Below, piece after piece: positions 1 to 8,208 of a stretch of 64,000 bases of DNA. The stretch spans positions 443,095 through 507,094 of the forward strand of contig NZ_JAJTMY010000001.1 in the NCBI RefSeq assembly GCF_021300615.1. The letters are read 5' to 3'. A program made the position numbers and the translations under genes. This DNA is from Helicobacter anatolicus. GTDB taxonomy: Bacteria > Campylobacterota > Campylobacteria > Campylobacterales > Helicobacteraceae. The notes under the pieces were generated by a model. The model was given only the letters and a program-made list of their open reading frames with translations, did no database searches and was not told the DNA's origin. Numbering within the stretch: the first letter of the stretch is position 1; each line of letters starts with the position of its first letter.

Positions 1-1007
1 TAGAAATGTTTTTTATTAGCATTGATAGTCTAAAGTATATTGATCAGTTTCCAAATTCCGCAAACTTGATTGTCTTATTTTTTGCATATGATTTTCTTTA
101 TGCGTTAAATTATACTCTTCCTATTGCAATTTTATTATCTACGGTAATGTTCTACCTAAATTTAGTAAAGTCTAATCAATATACGGCTTTTTTGGCTCTG
201 GGTTATACAAAAAGACAAATACTTTCTCCCATTTTTTGTATAGCATTTTTATTGAGTTTATTTTATGTGGGATTGAATGCCACGCCATTTGTTTATGCGC
301 AAGAAAGGGCTGAGGCGATTATTTTGCAGGAAAATTTTTCAAATATTACTGAAGATTTACTTGTAAAATATGAAAACAACTATGTATATTTTGAAAAACT
401 TTATCCTTTAATTAAAAAAGCAGAAAATATTAAGGTTTTTCAGCTTGATGAAGAAGGACAGGTGCAGGCTTTTGCACATTCTAAAGAGGCAAGGTTTATT
501 GATGATTATTGGGTGCTTAGTTATGCAATCGTGTCGCAGGTCCCCAAAGATATCACACTTGGTAAAAATGGTTTAAGCGTAGCAAATGTTGATCAGTTAA
601 AAATATTAAAAGGTTTTAGACCAAAGATTTTGGATACAATTTATCAGAATAAACCATCAGTTTCTATTATTGATGCAGTGCAATCTTTGATGATTTTGCA
701 GAATCAAGATGCAAATAGTGAGAAGATTCGTGCAATTTTATATGCATTTATTTTAATACCTTTTTTTGTCCCTTTAACCACTATTATTATTGCGTATTAT
801 GCTCCTATATTAGCAAGGTATAGTAATTTGGCACTATTAGGATTTATATTTATTGTTATTTCTCTTGTGATGTGGGGATTGTTTTTTGCATTTGGAAAAT
901 TAAGTATGAGTGGGTTGTTGCCACCAGAATTAATGTTGCTTGTTCCCTTTGGGATACTTTTTATACTTTCTATTTTCTATTATAAAAAAATAAATTTAAA
1001 AATATAA
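1..1007 (+). CDS. LptF/LptG family LPS-export permease, 5' truncated by window edge
   Basis: Inner-membrane permease of the YjgP/YjgQ family, which works with the LptB ATPase to extract LPS from the inner membrane and pass it to the periplasmic bridge. Hydrophobic segments occupy roughly residues 20-90 of the visible part. A polar periplasmic domain follows (about 95-235), then three closely spaced hydrophobic segments at the C-terminus, the usual LptF/G layout. The first visible ATG is at 6, but the frame stays open to the left edge (a GAA codon precedes it). The visible product is 333 residues and lacks the expected N-terminal cytoplasmic start and part of TM1, so that ATG is probably internal. 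Whether it is LptF or LptG cannot be decided here. Confidence 0.82.
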   Translation, partial: EMFFISIDSLKYIDQFPNSANLIVLFFAYDFLYALNYTLPIAILLSTVMFYLNLVKSNQYTAFLALGYTKRQILSPIFCIAFLLSLFYVGLNATPFVYAQERAEAIILQENFSNITEDLLVKYENNYVYFEKLYPLIKKAENIKVFQLDEEGQVQAFAHSKEARFIDDYWVLSYAIVSQVPKDITLGKNGLSVANVDQLKILKGFRPKILDTIYQNKPSVSIIDAVQSLMILQNQDANSEKIRAILYAFILIPFFVPLTTIIIAYYAPILARYSNLALLGFIFIVISLVMWGLFFAFGKLSMSGLLPPELMLLVPFGILFILSIFYYKKINLKI

Positions 1008-1021
1008 AATTGTTTTTACTT

Positions 1022-1030
1022 TGATAGAAT
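1022..1030 (+). promoter_or_regulatory. Extended -10 promoter candidate for lutABC
   Basis: TGATAGAAT fits the extended -10 pattern TGnTAnAAT used by the housekeeping sigma factor in Helicobacter and Campylobacter. It lies about 37 bases before the lutA GTG, and a GAGGAG Shine-Dalgarno sits between them. Confidence 0.45.
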
Positions 1031-1066
1031 AAGTTAAAGTAAAGAAATGAAATGTGAGGAGTAAAG

Positions 1067-1795
1067 GTGAAGGTATATTTTTTTGCTACCTGCTTGGGAA
1101 GTATAGCTTATAGTAGTGCTTGTGTGAATGCTATTAAGCTTTTGCAGTATGCGGGATTTGAGGTGGTTTTTAAAAAAGATCAGACTTGCTGTGGACAGCC
1201 TAGTTATAATTCTGGTTATTTTGAGGAAACAAGGAAAGTTGCGCTTTATAATATGGATCTTTTCAATGAAGATTATCCTATTGTACTACCTAGTGGTTCT
1301 TGCGCTGGTATGATGAAGCACGATTATTGTGAACTTTTTGAAGGACATCCAGAGTATCAAAGGGCTAAAGAGTTTTCCCAAAGAGTTTTTGAAGTTTCAG
1401 AATTTTTAGATCTTCATTCAGATATTAAATTACAAGATAAAGGTGAACCAACACGCATTACTTGGCATTCTAATTGCCATGCTTTAAGGGTGGCAAAGTG
1501 TATTCCATCAGCAAAAAAACTTTTGCGACAATTGAAGAATGTTACCTTAGTAGAGTTGGAAAAAGAAGAAGAATGTTGTGGATTTGGTGGGACATTTAGT
1601 GTGAAAGAACCTGAAATTTCAAATGCTATGGTTATGGAGAAAGTTAAAGATATACAATCGAGAAAAGTGGATTATTTAGTTGCAGGGGACGGGGGTTGTT
1701 TGTTGAATATTTCAGGAAAAATGCAGAAAATGGGGCTTGATATTAAAAGCATGCATCTTTATGATTTTTTAGCACAAAGAATAGGTATTAATTAA
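1067..1795 (+). CDS. lutA: L-lactate oxidation complex subunit LutA
   Basis: Cysteine-rich (Fe-S)-binding subunit of the LutABC complex, which oxidises L-lactate to pyruvate at the cytoplasmic face of the membrane. The 242-residue protein carries two copies of the CCG domain. The first has TCCGQPSYNSG followed by SGSCAGM; the second has ECCGFGGTFS followed by a GDGGC segment. The start is GTG at 1067, preceded by GAGGAG. It is the first gene of lutA-lutB-lutC, with nine bases before lutB. The family role is established for Bacillus LutABC and the homologous H. pylori genes (HP0137-0139 in my memory). No lactate permease gene is visible next to it. Confidence 0.9.
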   Translation: MKVYFFATCLGSIAYSSACVNAIKLLQYAGFEVVFKKDQTCCGQPSYNSGYFEETRKVALYNMDLFNEDYPIVLPSGSCAGMMKHDYCELFEGHPEYQRAKEFSQRVFEVSEFLDLHSDIKLQDKGEPTRITWHSNCHALRVAKCIPSAKKLLRQLKNVTLVELEKEEECCGFGGTFSVKEPEISNAMVMEKVKDIQSRKVDYLVAGDGGCLLNISGKMQKMGLDIKSMHLYDFLAQRIGIN

Positions 1796-1804
1796 GGAAA
1801 ATAG

Positions 1805-3253
1805 ATGAAAACTTTTTATCATTCTACACAAGAATATCAAGAAATTATACAGGAAAAACTAACAAATAAACAATTACGAGAAAATCTTAAAACCGCGATG
1901 GATACGCTAAAAAACAATCGCAAGAATTTAATTAACGCACGCTATACAAAATGGAGTGATTTAAGAGAAGAGGGTAGAAGGGTTAAATTAAAAGCACTTA
2001 CACATTTAGATGCTTTATTGAGAAGGTTTGAAGAAAATGCCACAAAAAATGGTATTAAGGTGCATTGGGCAAGTGATGCAAAAGAGGCAAATGAAATTAT
2101 TTATAATCTCATGCAAGAAAAAAAGGTTACTTCAATATTGAAGGGTAAATCTATGGCAAGTGAAGAGATTCATCTCAATGCATTTTTGAAGCAAAAGGGT
2201 CTTGATGCGATAGAGACAGATTTAGGAGAGTTGATTATTCAGCTTATTGATGAAACTCCTGTTCACATTGTTGTGCCTGCGGTACATAAAAATCGTTATG
2301 AAATTGGTGAGATTTTTCAAGAAAAACTTGGTGCATCTTTGGAAAGTCAGCCAGAAAAACTTAATGAAATTGCTAGAAAACATTTGCGCAAGGAATTTAA
2401 AACCTTTAAAATGGGGCTTACAGGTGCAAATTTTGCAATTGCAGATGAAGGTGCGATTTGGCTTGTGGAAAATGAAGGTAATGGTCGTATGACAAGTACG
2501 GCTTGTGACATACATGTAGCAATTTGTGGAATCGAAAAAGTTGTTGAAAGTTTTGAAGATGCATCTATTTTGGGGACATTGCTTGTGCCTTCTGCTACGG
2601 GTGCACCTATTACTTGTTACAACAATATTATTACTTCTCCAAGAAAAGAAGGTGAAAAAGATGGTCCTAGAGAAGTGCATGTTATTTTGTTAGACAATAA
2701 TCGTTCAAATATGCTCAATGATAGGAATTTTTTTAAATCTTTAAGTTGCATTCGCTGCGGGACTTGTCTTAATCATTGTCCGGTATATGATAAAATTGGA
2801 GGACATGCATATTTGAGTACTTACCCAGGTCCTATTGGGGAAGTTATTTCCCCGCAACTTTTTGGTTTAAATAATTGTGCTCCTATGCTTGATCTTTGTA
2901 GTTTATGTGGTAGGTGTTCTGAAGTTTGTCCAGTTAAGATTCCTTTGGCAGAATTGATTAGAGATTTGAGAAGTGAGAAGGTTGGGCAGGGATATGGTAA
3001 GGTTTTAGGTTATAAAAAAGAAGTAAAGAATTCTATTGAACAGTTTTTGATGAGTGGGTTTGCTAAAAATGCTACTTGTGGTAAGAAATGGAGAAGTGTG
3101 TTATGGTTAGCAAAAAATCTTGGTGGCATGGGAAAAATATTCCATCGTTTTATCCCAATTCTTAATAAATGGACAAAATATCGCAACTATCCAAAGATTG
3201 ATGCAAATTTGCATAGTGAAATTAAAAAGCTTCAGGGGGTAATTTATGAGTAG
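1805..3253 (+). CDS. lutB: L-lactate oxidation iron-sulfur protein LutB
   Basis: Iron-sulfur subunit of the lactate dehydrogenase complex, passing electrons towards the quinone pool. The N-terminal two thirds (about residues 60-300) is the LUD/DUF162 domain shared with LutC. Around residues 310-380 there are two ferredoxin motifs, CIRCGTCLNHCP and CSLCGRCSEVCP, each able to hold a [4Fe-4S] cluster. The length of 482 residues is normal for LutB. The ATG at 1805 follows an AAGGAAA ribosome site just after the lutA stop, and the 3' end overlaps lutC by eight bases, indicating co-translation. Confidence 0.93.
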   Translation: MKTFYHSTQEYQEIIQEKLTNKQLRENLKTAMDTLKNNRKNLINARYTKWSDLREEGRRVKLKALTHLDALLRRFEENATKNGIKVHWASDAKEANEIIYNLMQEKKVTSILKGKSMASEEIHLNAFLKQKGLDAIETDLGELIIQLIDETPVHIVVPAVHKNRYEIGEIFQEKLGASLESQPEKLNEIARKHLRKEFKTFKMGLTGANFAIADEGAIWLVENEGNGRMTSTACDIHVAICGIEKVVESFEDASILGTLLVPSATGAPITCYNNIITSPRKEGEKDGPREVHVILLDNNRSNMLNDRNFFKSLSCIRCGTCLNHCPVYDKIGGHAYLSTYPGPIGEVISPQLFGLNNCAPMLDLCSLCGRCSEVCPVKIPLAELIRDLRSEKVGQGYGKVLGYKKEVKNSIEQFLMSGFAKNATCGKKWRSVLWLAKNLGGMGKIFHRFIPILNKWTKYRNYPKIDANLHSEIKKLQGVIYE

Positions 3254-3875
3254 AGAAACCATATTAAAAAATATAGAAGATGCATTGCAATACAGAGAAA
3301 AGTTTGAGTTTAATACTTCTTTTATTGATGCAATTAATCATGAAGAAAATACACTTTTAGAAGAATTTATTAAATTTCAAACAAATAATAAGGCAGAGGT
3401 AATTCTTTCAAGTAGAGATAAGGTTATGGAAGATTTGCAAAAAGTTGTAAAAAATGCAAATATTAAAAAAATGCTTTGTGCAACAGATTTGAGCATAGAT
3501 ATAGATAATTTAAAAGATGTAAAATTGCTTCCTTATGAAAAAAGTATTGAAGAAGTGCGTGAGGATCTATTTGAAATTGAGGCAAGTATTGTGGAAGCAA
3601 AATGTGGTATTGCAAATTTAGGAATTGTTGGTATTGTAAGTTCGATACAGTCCCCGAGATTGGCATCATTAATTGCACCTTATTGTATTATGCTTTTGGA
3701 TTCTACAAAGATTATGCCTAATTTATATGCAGGAGTGCAGTATCTTAAAGGTTTGCATAATGTTTTAGCAACTAATATTTTATTTATTGCAGGTCCTTCA
3801 AGAACTGCAGATATTGAATTGCAAACAGTATTTGGGGTACATGGTCCTCAAAAAACAAGTGTAATTATTTACTAG
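3246..3875 (+). CDS. lutC: Lactate utilisation protein LutC
   Basis: Third component of the L-lactate oxidation complex: a 209-residue LUD (DUF162) domain protein with the typical glycine- and alanine-rich C-terminal half (IANLGIVGIVSS, then AGPSRTADIE near the C-terminus). The ATG overlaps the lutB end by eight bases and is preceded by a CAGGGGG-type ribosome site. In H. pylori, as I recall, the next gene is bcp. Here a glycosyltransferase gene lies between lutC and bcp. Confidence 0.9.
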   Translation: MSRETILKNIEDALQYREKFEFNTSFIDAINHEENTLLEEFIKFQTNNKAEVILSSRDKVMEDLQKVVKNANIKKMLCATDLSIDIDNLKDVKLLPYEKSIEEVREDLFEIEASIVEAKCGIANLGIVGIVSSIQSPRLASLIAPYCIMLLDSTKIMPNLYAGVQYLKGLHNVLATNILFIAGPSRTADIELQTVFGVHGPQKTSVIIY

Positions 3876-3886
3876 AGGTGTTAATT

Positions 3887-4876
3887 TTGTCTAATAAAAT
3901 TATTCAGAGCTTTTGGTATAGTAAAGATCCTTCAAAAAATAGTATTAGTGTTATTGAAGTTTTATGTGTACTTTCGTATTTAAAAAATGGGCATGAATTT
4001 CATCTTTATACTTATACTCCTAATGATGTTTCTATGCAATTTTTGCGAGAAAGAATTATGCAAGAAAGTCAAAACAATGAGATTGATTTATTTAAAATTT
4101 GTGATGCTAGAGAGATTTTAGATGAAGATAAAATTTTTTTTGACGATCGAGGAAGCGTGGGAATTGCTGCTTTTAGTGATTATTTTCGCTATCACATTTT
4201 GAAGAAAAAGGGTTCTTATTGGTCGGATATGGATGTAATTTGTTGTAAATCTTTTGATTTTCAAGAAGACTATGTCTTTGCTATGCAGCGTAATGATAAT
4301 GAGGGGGAGGTGATGGCTACTACTTGTATTATTAAAACACCTAAGGAATGTGATTTTATTAATACTTTATTGAAAAGATGTGATGAAATCTTAAATGATG
4401 AAAAAAATATTGTTAATTATAGCAATGGAGTTAAAAAAGTTTTGTGGGGTGTGATTGGTCCTGAATTGATAGATAAAATGATACAAGATTTTAATATGCA
4501 AAAATTTTTAAAAACTCCAAATACATTTTGTGAAATTAACTGGTTTGAAGCAAAAGACTTTATTAAGCCTAAGGGATATTATAAGCTGCAGTATCAAAAG
4601 GATATTTATGCATTGCATATTTGGAATGCAGTATGGGTAGATTTAGATGAAAAGCTTGATAAAAATATGCAGTATGACAAAGAAAGCGTGCTGGAAGTTT
4701 TGAAGCTAAAATATTTAGAAAAATATCAAAATAATATACACAAAAGTTTATTGTTGTTTGAATTAATAAGATTTAAAAATCTTATAATAGAAACAAGCGA
4801 AAAAAAAATTACTAAAATAAAGCATGGTATTATAAAAAGGATAAAATATGTTAAAAATTGGAGATATAGCTCCTGA
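3887..4876 (+). CDS. DXD-motif glycosyltransferase, probably surface polysaccharide
   Basis: Resembles the sugar-binding DXD glycosyltransferases (Gly_transf_sug, the alpha-1,6-mannosyl/capsular type). Residues near 115-120 read WSDMDVICC, where SDMD supplies the metal- and nucleotide-sugar-binding DXD. Upstream, FSDYFRYHIL is the usual helix before that motif in this family. I place the start at TTG 3887 because AGAGG lies eight bases upstream. A GTG at 3878 shares bases with that ribosome site and is less likely. The 3' end overlaps bcp by 29 bases. The acceptor and donor sugars are unknown; LPS or another glycan is an inference. Confidence 0.72.
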   Translation: MSNKIIQSFWYSKDPSKNSISVIEVLCVLSYLKNGHEFHLYTYTPNDVSMQFLRERIMQESQNNEIDLFKICDAREILDEDKIFFDDRGSVGIAAFSDYFRYHILKKKGSYWSDMDVICCKSFDFQEDYVFAMQRNDNEGEVMATTCIIKTPKECDFINTLLKRCDEILNDEKNIVNYSNGVKKVLWGVIGPELIDKMIQDFNMQKFLKTPNTFCEINWFEAKDFIKPKGYYKLQYQKDIYALHIWNAVWVDLDEKLDKNMQYDKESVLEVLKLKYLEKYQNNIHKSLLLFELIRFKNLIIETSEKKITKIKHGIIKRIKYVKNWRYSS

Positions 4877-5306
4877 GTTTTGTTTAAAAAATCAGGATGA
4901 TATTGAGATCTATTTAAAAGATTTAGAGTCAAAGACTGTTGTTCTTTATTTTTATCCAAGAGATAACACACCAGGTTGTACACTGGAGGGTCGTGATTTT
5001 AGCGCCTTGTTAGGAGAGTTTGAAGAGTGTGGTGCGGTGGTTGTAGGAGTAAGTCCAGATAGCACAAAAAGCCATAGAAATTTTATAGAAAAACAGCAAT
5101 TGCAACATATATTACTTAGTGATCCTGATAAAAAAGTAGCAAGTAGTTATGGAGCTTATGGGAAGAAAATGATGTATGGCAAAGAAGTATTTGGAATTAT
5201 TAGGAGTACTTTTATTATTAAAGATAAAAAAATTCAACATGCATTTTATAATGTAAAAACAAAAGGGCATGCACAAAGTATTTTAGATATTCTCAAGAAT
5301 CAATAA
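4848..5306 (+). CDS. bcp: Bcp/PrxQ-type thiol peroxidase
   Basis: Thioredoxin-dependent peroxiredoxin that reduces hydrogen peroxide and organic (lipid) hydroperoxides in the cytoplasm. The peroxidatic cysteine is C44 in NTPGCTLEG. PrxQ enzymes of the E. coli type have a resolving cysteine five residues later, but here that position is R49. The only other cysteines are C12 and C61, so the enzyme is either 1-Cys or uses an atypical partner. My memory of H. pylori BCP is the same pattern. The 152-residue length is normal. The start lies inside the 3' end of the glycosyltransferase gene. Confidence 0.93.
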   Translation: MLKIGDIAPEFCLKNQDDIEIYLKDLESKTVVLYFYPRDNTPGCTLEGRDFSALLGEFEECGAVVVGVSPDSTKSHRNFIEKQQLQHILLSDPDKKVASSYGAYGKKMMYGKEVFGIIRSTFIIKDKKIQHAFYNVKTKGHAQSILDILKNQ

Positions 5307-5337
5307 GATTTATATTTTGGGAGATTTTAAAATATTT

Positions 5338-6270
5338 TCAATCTAATTTTTGGAAATGAAAGCAGCGCATTTTTGCACTTCTTGATCGTGGATTTTTTTT
5401 GATTTCTTCTGGGGTGGGGATAATGGGTTTTTTAGTGAGAAGTTTTCCTTTTTGGTGGTTGTTTCCACAGATACACTTAAATACACTATTATCACAAACA
5501 CAGCTTTGTGAATATTCTTTTAGTGTTTGTTTTAATATTCTATCTTCAAGAGAATGAAAGGTAATTACACAAAGTAATGCATCACTAAGATTTAATGAAG
5601 CGTTAAGTAGTTTTTTTAGCTCTTCTAATTCTTGATTGACTTCGATTCTAATGGCTTGGTATACAAGCGGTAAAATTTTGGGATTTTTAAAATATGATTT
5701 TAAGAAAACACTAAAATCTTTTGCAAAATAAAAAGGTTTTTTGGTGCGTTCTTGTGTGATAAGTTGAGCGAGTTTTTTGCTTTCTCTGAGCTCACCATAA
5801 GTGGAGAAAATTTTTTCTAAATCATAGCTTGAGTAATGATTAAGGATATATTTTGCATCAAAAGCATTTGTGCTATCCATACGCATATCTAAAATATCAC
5901 TATCAAAGCCAAAACCTCTATTTGGCATATCAAGCTGATAGGAACTTACACCAATATCTGCCAATACACCTCTGATTTCTTTGCCATATTTGGCAATAAG
6001 TTCTGTGATTTTATCTCCAAATCCTCCAGCAACACATGTAAATCTATCATTATATGGTTGTAGTAAATTGCAAGCATAATTTCTAGCGTCGCTGTCTTTG
6101 TCAATCCCTATAATTTTAATATTTTTGTTTTGTTCAAGTAGGGCTTTTGTATGACCGCCAAAACCTAACGTGCAGTCAATAACAATACCTTCGTAAATGT
6201 CTTTGAAAATTTCTAAAACTTCATTAAGTAAAACAGAAATATGTGGTGAATTTGAAGTTTGTAAATTCAC
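5338..6270 (-). CDS. rsmH: 16S rRNA (cytosine-1402-N4)-methyltransferase RsmH
   Basis: SAM-dependent methyltransferase that adds N4-methylation to C1402 in the ribosomal P site. The N-terminal SAM-binding glycine-rich loop reads IDCTLGFGGHTKALL (about residues 31-45). The GVLADIGVSSYQLD motif (about 105-118) is diagnostic for MraW/RsmH, and VITFHSLEDRI lies near residue 235. Length is 310 residues. A cysteine cluster near the C-terminus (CVCDNSVFKCICG) is common in Campylobacterota copies. It is not in a dcw cluster. The neighbour upstream on the same strand is rnpB, and the two may be co-transcribed because no terminator is visible between them. Confidence 0.95.
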   Translation of the reverse strand: MNLQTSNSPHISVLLNEVLEIFKDIYEGIVIDCTLGFGGHTKALLEQNKNIKIIGIDKDSDARNYACNLLQPYNDRFTCVAGGFGDKITELIAKYGKEIRGVLADIGVSSYQLDMPNRGFGFDSDILDMRMDSTNAFDAKYILNHYSSYDLEKIFSTYGELRESKKLAQLITQERTKKPFYFAKDFSVFLKSYFKNPKILPLVYQAIRIEVNQELEELKKLLNASLNLSDALLCVITFHSLEDRILKQTLKEYSQSCVCDNSVFKCICGNNHQKGKLLTKKPIIPTPEEIKKNPRSRSAKMRCFHFQKLD

Positions 6271-6297
6271 AGATTTCCTTGAGAAAAAGATGCAGTT

Positions 6298-6613
6298 TTG
6301 GTATAGCGATAAGCCGAGTTCTGTCGTTGGGTGATTATTTATCTAGGCTTTGTTTTACAACAAAGCTCAAGCAAAGAGTTTTATATAATGAGACAATAAC
6401 CATACTCTTCTTGCTACGGATTGGGTTTACATAGACAAATTTAATTACTTAAATTCCGGTGAGCTCTTACCCCACCTTTTCACCCTTACCAAAAATGGCG
6501 GTTCTTTTCTGTTGCACTTTCCCTTAGCTTGCGCTAGCCATTTGTTAAATGGAATCCTGTCTCTGTAGCTCGGACTTTCCTCTCAGTAGTGAGCAATCAC
6601 CTGCTATACCAAG
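6298..6613 (-). ncRNA. rnpB: RNase P RNA (bacterial type A)
   Basis: Catalytic RNA of RNase P, which matures tRNA 5' ends. On the minus strand the 5' region contains the hallmark GAGAGGAAAGTCCGAGC of the P4 core and the 3' region contains GACAGAACTCGGCTTAT. The ends pair to form P1: GGTATAGC at about 6610-6603 with GCTATACC at 6307-6300. The length of about 315 nucleotides fits small Campylobacterota type A RNAs. A promoter -10 element lies just upstream of the 5' end. The mature ends are estimated from the P1 stem. Confidence 0.95.
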
Positions 6614-6620
6614 TTTTATA

Positions 6621-6629
6621 ATTGTAGCA
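6621..6629 (-). promoter_or_regulatory. Extended -10 promoter of rnpB
   Basis: Minus strand TGCTACAAT matches the extended -10 element. The predicted transcription start, about seven bases downstream, falls next to the 5' base of the RNase P RNA P1 stem, so this promoter gives a nearly unextended transcript. Confidence 0.6.
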
Positions 6630-6716
6630 TAATTTTTTAGAACTAAATAAAAAGGAAGTAAAATAGATTTTAAAAAAATGAGATCTAAATAGAGAAAAAT
6701 TAATCGTGTAGTTTTT

Positions 6717-6725
6717 TGCTATAAT
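6717..6725 (+). promoter_or_regulatory. Extended -10 promoter of the marR-efflux operon
   Basis: TGCTATAAT is a perfect extended -10 element. It is preceded by a T-rich stretch and lies 42 bases before the marR ATG. The AT-rich region between it and the ATG is where a MarR operator would be expected, but no long palindrome is obvious. Confidence 0.6.
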
Positions 6726-6767
6726 TTAAAAAATAATTAAATAGTGATTTTTTAAGCGAGATATTTG

Positions 6768-7196
6768 ATGAAATATGAAGAAAAAAATGTTGTTAAAGCG
6801 TTGTTTTTTGCCGCTAAAAATATTCGTGTACTACTTGCTAATATGCTAAGGGAATTTGATATTGGATTTGAGCAAGCAGGGATTTTGTCGGTTGTAAAAA
6901 AAAATAAAATGTCAAATATCAATGAAATTGCTGCAATTTTTGATAAAGATAAGGGGACGATTTCTCGAGCAATGAAAACACTCGAAGCCAAGGGACTTAT
7001 ATCACGGATTCATCAAGATGGGGATAAAAGAGTAGTGTATATAGAATTGACAGAGTTAGGGAGGAAAAAAGTAGAGATTATTGAAAAGGTTATGCAAGAG
7101 ATTAATGAACAAAAGATTGATAAAGCATTGCAAGATGAAGAAAAAAAAGCGTTTTTAAAAACATTAAACAAAATTTTAGAAGCTTTTTATGAATAA
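6768..7196 (+). CDS. MarR-family transcriptional regulator
   Basis: Winged-helix repressor of the MarR family, 142 residues from ATG 6768; an in-frame TTG immediately before it is less likely. The helix-turn-helix spans about residues 45-75 (NINEIAAIFDKDKGTISRAM). It is followed by the wing segment ISRIHQDGDKRVVYIELTELG with the conserved DxR. It is the first gene of an operon with the three efflux genes, overlapping the fusion-protein gene by eight bases. By analogy with other MarR-efflux operons it probably represses its own operon and is released by a pump substrate. The ligand is unknown. Confidence 0.9.
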   Translation: MKYEEKNVVKALFFAAKNIRVLLANMLREFDIGFEQAGILSVVKKNKMSNINEIAAIFDKDKGTISRAMKTLEAKGLISRIHQDGDKRVVYIELTELGRKKVEIIEKVMQEINEQKIDKALQDEEKKAFLKTLNKILEAFYE

Positions 7197-8208
7197 GATT
7201 TTTGTTATATTTTTTTTAGTTCTTGAGGTTTTCTTTGCAAAACCTATTGCTATTAATACTATTCCTATCAAAAAAGGTTATTTACAACAACAAGAAAACT
7301 TTGTAGGCAATGTAATTTTTAAAGAAGTAGCAAATATTGCTTCGCAATCTAATGGCGCAGTAGAGAAGGTGTATTTTCGCTTAGGGCAGCATGTAAAAAA
7401 GGGTGAAAAACTCCTTAGTCTTAATGATGAGTTTTTGCAAAAAGACATTATTATAAAGCAGGCTAAATTGGACCAAGCTCGGTATATTTTGGAAAAAAAG
7501 AAAAAAGATTTGGAGCGATATAAAAATTTGCTGGAGACACAATCAATTCCCTTGCAACAGTATGAAAATATAGAATATGAAGTAAAATCACAAGAAGCAA
7601 GTATTTTGGCATTGCAAACTGAGTTGGATATTTCGATTTTGGATTTAGGGCATAAGGAGATTTATGCACCATTTGATGGTGTGATTGTAGATCAAAAGGT
7701 CCATCATGGTGAGTGGATTAGTTCAGGTGAAGTAATTTGTCAGATTCTAAATACTAAAGATGTGGAAGTTGTGGCTGATGTGCCAAGTTTTATGACTAAT
7801 CATCTTGTATTAGGACAGGCTGTTAATGCAACAATTAATAATAAAACTTATAAGGGAAAAATTGTTGCTATTATTCCAAAAGCTGATGTGAATTCTAGAA
7901 ATTTTCCTGTGTATATTAGTATTAATGGGGATAATATGTTGCTTGATGGAATGCCTGCTACAATTAAATTAAATGTAGATAGGAAAAATAGTGGATTTTT
8001 AATTCCTAGAGATAGTATTGTGCAGAGAAATGGCAAGGCTGTTGTATTTATTGTTAAAGACAAAAAAGCCGTGCTTGTAGAAGTAGATGTTTTATCTGTC
8101 AATCGCAATCAAGCATTAGTGCAGGGGAATATGCAGGAGAATCAAAAAATTGTTTTGCGTGGGCAAGATAAATTAGAAGATGGTAGTGAGGTTAGAGAAA
8201 TCCCGTGA
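7189..8208 (+). CDS. RND efflux periplasmic adaptor (membrane fusion protein)
   Basis: Periplasmic adaptor linking the inner-membrane RND pump to the outer-membrane channel. The N-terminal hydrophobic segment (about residues 1-18, FFLVLEVFFAKPIA) is a signal or anchor. It is followed by a biotinyl-lipoyl-like half motif near residues 50-75 (GAVEKVYFRLGQHVKKGEKL), a coiled-coil hairpin at about 85-145, the second lipoyl half with APFDGVIVDQKVHHGEWI (about 160-178), and a C-terminal beta-barrel domain. The 339-residue length is normal. It overlaps marR by eight bases and the pump gene by four. It resembles H. pylori HefB in role, but the gene order differs. Confidence 0.9.
   Translation: MNKIFVIFFLVLEVFFAKPIAINTIPIKKGYLQQQENFVGNVIFKEVANIASQSNGAVEKVYFRLGQHVKKGEKLLSLNDEFLQKDIIIKQAKLDQARYILEKKKKDLERYKNLLETQSIPLQQYENIEYEVKSQEASILALQTELDISILDLGHKEIYAPFDGVIVDQKVHHGEWISSGEVICQILNTKDVEVVADVPSFMTNHLVLGQAVNATINNKTYKGKIVAIIPKADVNSRNFPVYISINGDNMLLDGMPATIKLNVDRKNSGFLIPRDSIVQRNGKAVVFIVKDKKAVLVEVDVLSVNRNQALVQGNMQENQKIVLRGQDKLEDGSEVREIP

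Noticed and set aside
2222-2680. 152-codon minus-strand frame inside lutB
   Set aside because: Antisense to conserved lutB sequence, with Phe/Cys/Thr-rich shadow composition.
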